Shown: piece after piece, positions 1 to 4,594 of the stretch
How the letters are laid out: each line of letters opens with the position of its first letter
Numbering within the stretch: position 1 is the stretch's first letter
Source of the DNA: an uncultured Chromatiaceae bacterium
GTDB taxonomy: Bacteria; Pseudomonadota; Gammaproteobacteria; Enterobacterales; Alteromonadaceae
Assembly: GCA_946481195.1 (NCBI GenBank)
Contig: CAMLNG010000191.1
Coordinates: 1 to 7,086 of the forward strand
DNA length: 7,086 bases
Reading direction: 5' to 3'
Translations under genes and position numbers: made by a program
Notes under the pieces: generated by a model
The model's input: only the letters and a program-made list of their open reading frames with translations
The model's database searches: none
What the model was told of the DNA's origin: nothing

Positions 1-1
1 T

Positions 2-445
2 GGTATCGCACAAGCGCTGCTCGGCGACCCAAAACTGCTGATCCTCGATGAACCCAGCGCCGGGCTGGACCCGCAGGAGCGGGCGCAGCTGCATAATGTG
101 CTGTGTGAGATCAGCCGCGACCGGCTGGTGCTGCTGTCGAGCCATATTGTTGATGACATCGAGCAGCTCTGCCCGCAGGTCGCCATCCTGCTGCAGGGCC
201 AGATTGTGCTGCAGGGCGACACCCAGGATTTAATCAGCCCGCTGAACGGCCAGATTTGGCAGGCTTTTGGCTCCGATATCGACCTGCCGCCGCAGGCGCA
301 ACTGCTGCAGCGCAGTTACCAGCGTGGGATCCCGCTACAACGTGTGTTTGCACCGCAATGCCCCGGCCCGGATTTTTCGCCGGTCGCCGCCACTTTGCAG
401 GACCGCTATTTTCTGGCGCTGGCGAAGCAGGAGGCCACGCAATGA
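2..445 (+). CDS. ABC transporter ATP-binding protein, C-terminal part (5' end outside window)
   Basis: This is the last 147 residues of an ABC-type ATPase, read in frame from base 2 with no start in the window. It is expected to hydrolyse ATP on the cytoplasmic face and power the membrane protein encoded next. Visible motifs are Walker B with the catalytic glutamate (LLILDEP, Asp16-Glu17 of the visible part), the D-loop (SAGLDP, 19-24) and the switch histidine (LLSSHIVDD, His48). The window opens just after where the LSGGQ signature should lie, so Walker A and the signature cannot be checked. A C-terminal extension of about 75 residues follows the core, as in ATPases of about 290 residues that pair with ABC-2-like permeases. 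The stop TGA overlaps the next gene's ATG (ATGA), which suggests translational coupling and a shared operon. The family is certain; the substrate is unknown. Confidence 0.93.
   Translation, partial: GIAQALLGDPKLLILDEPSAGLDPQERAQLHNVLCEISRDRLVLLSSHIVDDIEQLCPQVAILLQGQIVLQGDTQDLISPLNGQIWQAFGSDIDLPPQAQLLQRSYQRGIPLQRVFAPQCPGPDFSPVAATLQDRYFLALAKQEATQ
429..434 (+). promoter_or_regulatory. Shine-Dalgarno site for the permease/peptidase gene
   Basis: AGGAGG lies 7 bases before the ATG at 442, inside the last codons of the ATPase gene. This near-ideal site fixes the start at 442. A longer in-frame reading from 256 exists, but it would overlap the ATPase out of frame and has no membrane-protein character. 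Confidence 0.85.
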
Positions 446-3400
446 AACTCTGGTCCCTGCTTTTGAATGAATGGCGGTTTTACCGGGTGCAGCCGCTGTT
501 TTGGCTCAGTATGCTGCTGGCGCTGGCATTTGCCGCGCTGGTCAATCTGAACCCGGGCGCCGTCGATGCACAGCCGGTCAAAGCGTTGCTGCTGCGTCAT
601 AGTATGCTGCTGATGACGATTCAGCCGCTGTTGATTGGCGTGTTGGCTCCGCTACTTCTGTTACGTGACAGCCAGCATGGCATCAGCGCACTGATTGACG
701 TGACGGCACAAAGCCGCCGGCAGCGGCTGGTGGTCCGCGCGCTCGGGCTCTGGCTTGGTGCGGCGCTGCTGCAGCTGTGTTTTGTGCTGATGGTTGCGCT
801 GGTGTTTTCGACGACCTATACCGACGCCACAGGCATCTGGCGCTGGTCCTGGCAGTTATTGCTGGTGCAGCAATTGCCGGAGCTGGCACTCTTAACCGCG
901 CTGGCCTTGTGGTGCAGTTGTCGCAGTCAATCACCGATAGTGCAGTATCTGCAAGGTGCTACGGTCTGGCTGGGATATATGCTGCTGGCGGCTGCGACCG
1001 GTTCGCCGCTGATGGCGAACAGTCAAAGTCTGTCGCCGCTGCTCAGCCAGCTGATGTTGTATCTGGACCCTTATGCGCTCACACCTGTGCTCGCGCAGTT
1101 GCGCCAAAGCGGCGAGATGCCGGCCGGCCTGAGCCAGCTGGGAACAACCTTCTGGCTAAACCGGGTGCTCATCATCACCTTAGCCGCGTGGTTATGCTGG
1201 CGCGCCTTGCTGCAAGGGCCGGTTGCAGCAGGCCATGCTAAACCTCGAGCGAGTGCTGACGTCCCCGTAACTACTGCAACAGCGCAGTACCGGCCTTGTC
1301 CGCCAAAGGCAGCGCGCAGTTGGCCAGTCCTTGCGGCCTTGCTGCGTCTGCAGTTGCAGCAGCTGCTTTATCAATATGGCACTTTGCTGGCGCTGTTGGC
1401 GCTTAGCTTGCTGATCTTCAGCGAGGTCTATACCGGCCTGGGGTATGCCGAAACTTTCAGTCAGCTGGTACCGGACAGCCGCGATGCATTAAACCGGGTC
1501 AGTGGTGATGTGATCCCCAGGTTTGGTCTGCTGCTCGTGGCCTTCTGGGCGCATCAGGTAGCCTGGCTGAACCGCCAGCAGCGGATGGACGGGCTGGTCG
1601 CCGCGACGCCGGTGTCATCTGCGTTGTTGCTGATGAGTCAGTTCGTCACGTTATCCGGTCTGGTTGTGCTGCTGATCACGCTGAGTCTGGCAGCTGTCGC
1701 GATTGCGCAGTTCATGTTAGAGGTGCCGTTGAACCTGACGGAATACAGCCAACAAGGCTTGTTACTGTTGCTGCCGCTCTGGTGCTGGACGGTCTTATTA
1801 CTGGCCTGTCATGCGTTATGGCGCCAGCCGCTGTGGGCCAATCTGGCGGTGGCAGTCTTGCTGGCCTTTGGTTTGTCGCCACTGCCGGATTTGCTGCAGC
1901 TGCAACACCCGCTCTGGCGCATTGGTCAGAGCCAGTTACAGCTGCCGGATCATGTATGGGGCTATCAGGGCACATTGGGCAGTACAGCGCAAAGTTTTGC
2001 TGGCAGTCTCAGCACGGGCGGGTTCTGGCCTTATCTGTGGCTCTGGGCTTTGCTGGCCAGCAGCCTGTTGGCCCTGGCGCTGCAGTTTTATCACCGCGGC
2101 ACCGGTATCAGCCGGCTGAAACTGCCTGCTGTTCTGACGCCACTGACAACCTGTGCCACTGTCTTCGCTGTGCTGGCTGTGCTGGCTGTGTTGCAGGGCT
2201 GGTCTTTGCACCAACAGCTCGATGCGGCCGGTACGCTGCAAAGCCGTGACGAGCGGCTGGCGAAACGCGCTGCCTATGAGCAGCAGTATCAACACTGGCG
2301 CGCCCTGCCACAGCCAGTGGTGCAACAAGTGACGCTGCAGGTCAGCCTGGACCCGCACACTCAACAGGCGGGCATCATCGCCACACTGCGGCTATTTAAC
2401 CCACACCAGCAGCCTGTTTCAGAACTGTTAGTGGGGTTCCCTGGCCTGCAGCAGCCCGCCGAACTCCAACAGCTGCAACTGCAAAGTGCTAACGTTGCGG
2501 AATTAGACAGCGGGCTGGGACAACAGGTATTCAGCCTGCAACTGGCGCCGGGTGGCAGCACCGAATTGCAGCTGACCTATCAACTGCGGCAACAAGGCCT
2601 GGCACCGGCACCAACACATCAAATCATCCGGCCTGAATTCAGCTATCTGCGGTTACTGCAGTTGCTGCCGCAAATTGGTTTTGTGCCGGACCTGCGCCTG
2701 CGCGACGACGCCGAGCGCACGCGTTTTGGCCTGGCGCCGCTGCCGGCGTCTGAGACTCAGCCGTCCGTGCTGGCCGCGCAGCACACACCCGCTTCAGCGC
2801 GTTATGACTGGGCCATGCTGGAGACCACCATCGCAGTGCCGCTGGGCTATCAGGGCATAGCCGCCGGCGCTTTGCTCAAAAGCTGGCAGGCGGATGGCCA
2901 GCAGTTTTTCCACTACCGCACCGAGGCTCCTGTACGCAATTTGCCGGCGTTGATTGCGGTGCCGTGGCAGAAGCAAAACAACAAAGCGACCGGTGTCCCA
3001 CTCGAGATCTACAGCCCTGAATTTAATCAAGCGACTGATTTAACCATGCAGGCGATGCAGGACACTGTGCAATGGTTCAGCGCCAACATCGGCGCTTACC
3101 CAGGCGACGCGCTGCGGCTGGTGATGATGCCCGACATTGGCCCAACCGGCTATGCGCTGCCGCAGCTGGTGCTGATCAATCACCGCGTTGGCCTGCGTGC
3201 GAAGCCCAGCGCTGACGCGCCTTTTAGCCAGGTGTACCGGCGCGCCGCGCATGAAGTGGCGCATCAGTGGTTTGGCCATGGCATCGGCAATGGCGTGCCT
3301 GGTGACAGTGCTTTTCTGGTGGAGTCTGTGACCAAATATGCCGAGCTGGTATTGCTCGAGCAGCAGTTTGGCGTGGCCGCGATGCAGGGCTTAGTCGAAT

Positions 3401-3714
3401 TTGAGCAGCAACGCTTTGCCCGCGCCCAGGCCGGCAGTCTGGCCGCCGCCAGCAGTCTGATTGATGCCGAAGAGTCTTATGACCAATATTCCCGCGCCAC
3501 GCTGGTGTTTGCCAGGCTGAGGGCTGAACTGGGGGATGCGGTGATCGTGGAGGCACTGCGTCAGCTTTGGCAACAGCATCGTTATCCGTTGCCGCCGGCC
3601 AGTGCGATGGATTTTGTCCGGGCGCTCAGGACGCAAAGCCCGGCCAGCAAGTTGCCGCTCATCAATCAACTACTGCTGGGGACTGATATCAGGCCTTTGC
3701 TCAACGAAGAGTAA
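442..3714 (+). CDS. ABC transporter permease fused to M1-family metallopeptidase domain
   Basis: The product is a 1090-residue inner-membrane protein. Residues 1-258 and about 295-587 each hold around six hydrophobic helices (for example 17-35, 56-75, 98-123, 235-258, 357-377, 394-424, 529-548, 567-587), suggesting a duplicated ABC-2-like permease with a hydrophilic linker at 259-293. From about 590 it is soluble: a beta-rich, Gln/Leu-rich M1 N-terminal-like region (about 610-850), then a zinc peptidase domain. The latter has HEVAH (His937, Glu938, His941), a third ligand Glu961 in an ES pair, and a probable catalytic Tyr1016 in QYSRAT. The canonical GAMEN motif is replaced by a GYALPQ stretch (903-908), and Glu961 follows HEXXH after 19 residues instead of 18. 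As I recall, both hold for the known 'ABC transporter permease/M1 family aminopeptidase' group. The peptidase side is probably periplasmic (inference). It is coupled to the upstream ATPase by ATGA. The substrate is unknown. Confidence 0.93.
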   Translation: MKLWSLLLNEWRFYRVQPLFWLSMLLALAFAALVNLNPGAVDAQPVKALLLRHSMLLMTIQPLLIGVLAPLLLLRDSQHGISALIDVTAQSRRQRLVVRALGLWLGAALLQLCFVLMVALVFSTTYTDATGIWRWSWQLLLVQQLPELALLTALALWCSCRSQSPIVQYLQGATVWLGYMLLAAATGSPLMANSQSLSPLLSQLMLYLDPYALTPVLAQLRQSGEMPAGLSQLGTTFWLNRVLIITLAAWLCWRALLQGPVAAGHAKPRASADVPVTTATAQYRPCPPKAARSWPVLAALLRLQLQQLLYQYGTLLALLALSLLIFSEVYTGLGYAETFSQLVPDSRDALNRVSGDVIPRFGLLLVAFWAHQVAWLNRQQRMDGLVAATPVSSALLLMSQFVTLSGLVVLLITLSLAAVAIAQFMLEVPLNLTEYSQQGLLLLLPLWCWTVLLLACHALWRQPLWANLAVAVLLAFGLSPLPDLLQLQHPLWRIGQSQLQLPDHVWGYQGTLGSTAQSFAGSLSTGGFWPYLWLWALLASSLLALALQFYHRGTGISRLKLPAVLTPLTTCATVFAVLAVLAVLQGWSLHQQLDAAGTLQSRDERLAKRAAYEQQYQHWRALPQPVVQQVTLQVSLDPHTQQAGIIATLRLFNPHQQPVSELLVGFPGLQQPAELQQLQLQSANVAELDSGLGQQVFSLQLAPGGSTELQLTYQLRQQGLAPAPTHQIIRPEFSYLRLLQLLPQIGFVPDLRLRDDAERTRFGLAPLPASETQPSVLAAQHTPASARYDWAMLETTIAVPLGYQGIAAGALLKSWQADGQQFFHYRTEAPVRNLPALIAVPWQKQNNKATGVPLEIYSPEFNQATDLTMQAMQDTVQWFSANIGAYPGDALRLVMMPDIGPTGYALPQLVLINHRVGLRAKPSADAPFSQVYRRAAHEVAHQWFGHGIGNGVPGDSAFLVESVTKYAELVLLEQQFGVAAMQGLVEFEQQRFARAQAGSLAAASSLIDAEESYDQYSRATLVFARLRAELGDAVIVEALRQLWQQHRYPLPPASAMDFVRALRTQSPASKLPLINQLLLGTDIRPLLNEE
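2167..2193 (+). repeat. Three tandem 9-bp units in the last transmembrane helix
   Basis: GCTGTGCTG occurs twice exactly (2167-2175, 2176-2184) and once with one change (2185-2193). The units are in frame and encode Ala-Val-Leu three times (residues 576-584), forming the core of the last membrane helix before the peptidase domain. Gain or loss of a unit would keep the frame but change helix length. Confidence 0.8.
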
Positions 3715-3731
3715 CGAACGGCCAGGCAAGC

Positions 3732-3740
3732 TGATATACT
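3732..3740 (+). promoter_or_regulatory. Probable extended -10 promoter for arfA
   Basis: TGATATACT fits an extended -10 element (TGN followed by TATACT, one change from TATAAT). It lies 62 bases before the arfA ATG, in the only non-coding stretch of the window (3715-3802). No good TTGACA-like -35 box sits 16-18 bases upstream, which is tolerable for extended -10 promoters. The start of transcription would fall near 3747, inside the inverted repeat at 3741-3762. This is predicted by eye only. Confidence 0.5.
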
Positions 3741-3762
3741 GCGCTGGTTTTTTAACCAGCGC
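3741..3762 (+). terminator. 9-bp perfect inverted repeat, possible terminator of the permease operon
   Basis: GCGCTGGTT (3741-3749) pairs perfectly with AACCAGCGC (3754-3762) around a TTTT loop, 27 bases after the permease stop codon. The following GTTTACATTT is T-rich but not a clean T-run, so termination may be weak. It overlaps the expected arfA transcription start. Read-through RNA from upstream would form the full hairpin, while RNA starting near 3747 would lose its left arm. It could alternatively be an operator-like palindrome. Confidence 0.45.
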
Positions 3763-3789
3763 GTTTACATTTACCCCATCAACAGCTAC

Positions 3790-3795
3790 AAGGAG
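3790..3795 (+). promoter_or_regulatory. Shine-Dalgarno site for arfA
   Basis: AAGGAG lies 7 bases before the ATG at 3803. This supports that start over the longer in-frame reading from 3602, which would run through the permease gene in another frame. Confidence 0.85.
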
Positions 3796-3802
3796 TCTTT
3801 TG

Positions 3803-4048
3803 ATGAAAAAACCACTGCCGCATCAGCATCAGCGCGGCGAAATTCAGGACAATATGCTCAAAGCCGTTATCACCAGCCCGCTGTTCAGAACCCGGGTGGT
3901 CAAAGCGAAAAAAGGTAAAGGTTCGTATAGCCGAAAAGACAAATACGAGAAAAAGGGGCGACAATCGCAAGATTTCGCCCCTTTTTGTTGGCTGTTTTTT
4001 TGCCAGTATTTAGTTTTAGTCCAGACCTTCAGGCCACTGCCGCACTAA
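3803..4048 (+). CDS. arfA: Alternative ribosome-rescue factor ArfA
   Basis: The full reading frame is 81 residues. ArfA enters ribosomes stalled on mRNA without a stop codon and recruits release factor 2 to free the peptide, as a backup to tmRNA (known from E. coli). Recognition rests on the match to E. coli ArfA: GEIQDN (12-17), PLFRTRV (26-32) and KKGKGSYSRK (36-45), the basic segment that lies in the mRNA channel. Ala21 aligns with E. coli Ala18, whose change inactivates the protein. After residue 49 the sequence differs: the codons from 50 to about 62 are the arms of a strong hairpin, and the rest is hydrophobic (FCWLFFCQYLVLV), like the degradable tail of E. coli ArfA. The active form probably ends between residues 50 and 66 because its mRNA is terminated or cut there. 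The distal frame overlaps the opposite gene by 33 bp. Confidence 0.95.
   Translation: MKKPLPHQHQRGEIQDNMLKAVITSPLFRTRVVKAKKGKGSYSRKDKYEKKGRQSQDFAPFCWLFFCQYLVLVQTFRPLPH
3950..4001 (+). terminator. Terminator/RNase III-type hairpin inside arfA, probably bidirectional
   Basis: AAAAAGGGGCGA (3950-3961) pairs with TCGCCCCTTTTT (3975-3986) for 12 perfect base pairs. The stem continues, after one bulged C (3962), as AATC/GATT (3963-3966 with 3971-3974), closed by a GCAA tetraloop (3967-3970). T5 ends the right arm and a T7 run follows at 3995-4001. The hairpin covers arfA codons 50-62, so transcripts ending here lack the stop at 4046. Read on the minus strand the arm also ends in T5, 29 bases after the stop of the opposing gene, so it can end both convergent transcripts. 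Confidence 0.88.
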
Positions 4049-4594
4049 CTGCACTAACCGCGTTATTTTCACATCACTGAGTTGGCGATAGTCCAGATAA
4101 GGACAAACCAGCAGCCGCAATCTTTTCGCCACAGCAAACTCGTCATCCAGCCAGACCAAGCCGCCGGTTAACGACTCAGGTAATAGCCCTGCAACCAGTA
4201 AATCCCGCGCATGCTGGCGGCCGGCGATAATATGCAGCGTGGTGTCTTCAGCAGCAAAACCAACCTGACCAAACAGCAAGGCGGTATCAGAACCAGCCTG
4301 CAGCAAAACCCGATCCCGCCATTGTTGCCAGCTCGCCGCGCCTTGCAGGTCTGGCTGCCAGGGTGTTGGCAAGGCCCAGACCAATTTGGCATAGACGTTA
4401 AACACCTTGCGCCAGCCATTGCCACAGTGCTGGTAAATCTGGTCAATTTGGCCGGGCAACAGCGCTACGCAGGAATCAAGCCCGGCAAACTCGGCCATCG
4501 GCGGTGCTTTGGCGACATAGACGCGCAAGCGCGCCTTTGCGTCGCCTAAGCCAGGTTGCTGCAACAGGGTCACAGCTGCTGCGTTTTCAGCCAT
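4016..4594 (-). CDS. Conserved-looking hypothetical protein, 192 aa
   Basis: I do not recognise this protein with certainty. It may belong to an uncharacterised gammaproteobacterial family (DUF6942 is a guess that I could not check). It is a soluble alpha/beta-looking protein with no signal peptide or membrane helix. Striking segments include RVYVAKAPPM (24-33), a Trp/aromatic-rich stretch around WRKVFNVYAKLVW, the short motif LHIIAGRQHA, and a C-terminal CPYLDYRQLSD followed by a basic helix. Such well-defined aromatic motifs suggest a real, constrained protein. The ATG at 4594 lies inside the end of the upstream aminopeptidase gene (25-bp overlap), with a modest CAGG ahead of it. A GTG at 4573, forming a GTGA junction with the aminopeptidase stop, is an alternative start giving 185 residues. 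Either way it is probably co-transcribed with that gene. Its 3' end overlaps the arfA tail. Confidence 0.8.
   Translation of the reverse strand: MAENAAAVTLLQQPGLGDAKARLRVYVAKAPPMAEFAGLDSCVALLPGQIDQIYQHCGNGWRKVFNVYAKLVWALPTPWQPDLQGAASWQQWRDRVLLQAGSDTALLFGQVGFAAEDTTLHIIAGRQHARDLLVAGLLPESLTGGLVWLDDEFAVAKRLRLLVCPYLDYRQLSDVKITRLVQLVRQWPEGLD

Noticed and set aside
256..441. N-terminal extension of the permease reading frame
   Set aside because: It overlaps the ATPase gene out of frame, has no family character, and the AGGAGG site places the start at 442.
1782..2249. 155-residue plus-strand frame inside the permease gene
   Set aside because: Its Ala/Gly/Cys-rich composition is typical of a shifted frame, and the true frame there encodes membrane helices.
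1936..2364. 142-residue minus-strand reading frame inside the permease gene
   Set aside because: It is a shadow of a GC-rich gene: Gln/Arg-rich, without a ribosome site or recognisable domain, and fully covered by a well-supported gene.
180..2660. Many CTGCAG hexamers through the left half
   Set aside because: They come from frequent Leu-Gln codon pairs (CTG CAG) in Leu/Gln-rich proteins, with irregular spacing, so they are not a repeat or binding-site array.
3602..3802. Upstream extension of the arfA frame
   Set aside because: It runs through the permease end in another frame, and similarity to ArfA begins only after 3803, which has its own AAGGAG site.
4211..4549. 112-residue plus-strand frame opposite the unknown gene
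   Set aside because: It has no ribosome site or family features. The minus-strand frame has better-defined motifs and an operon context.
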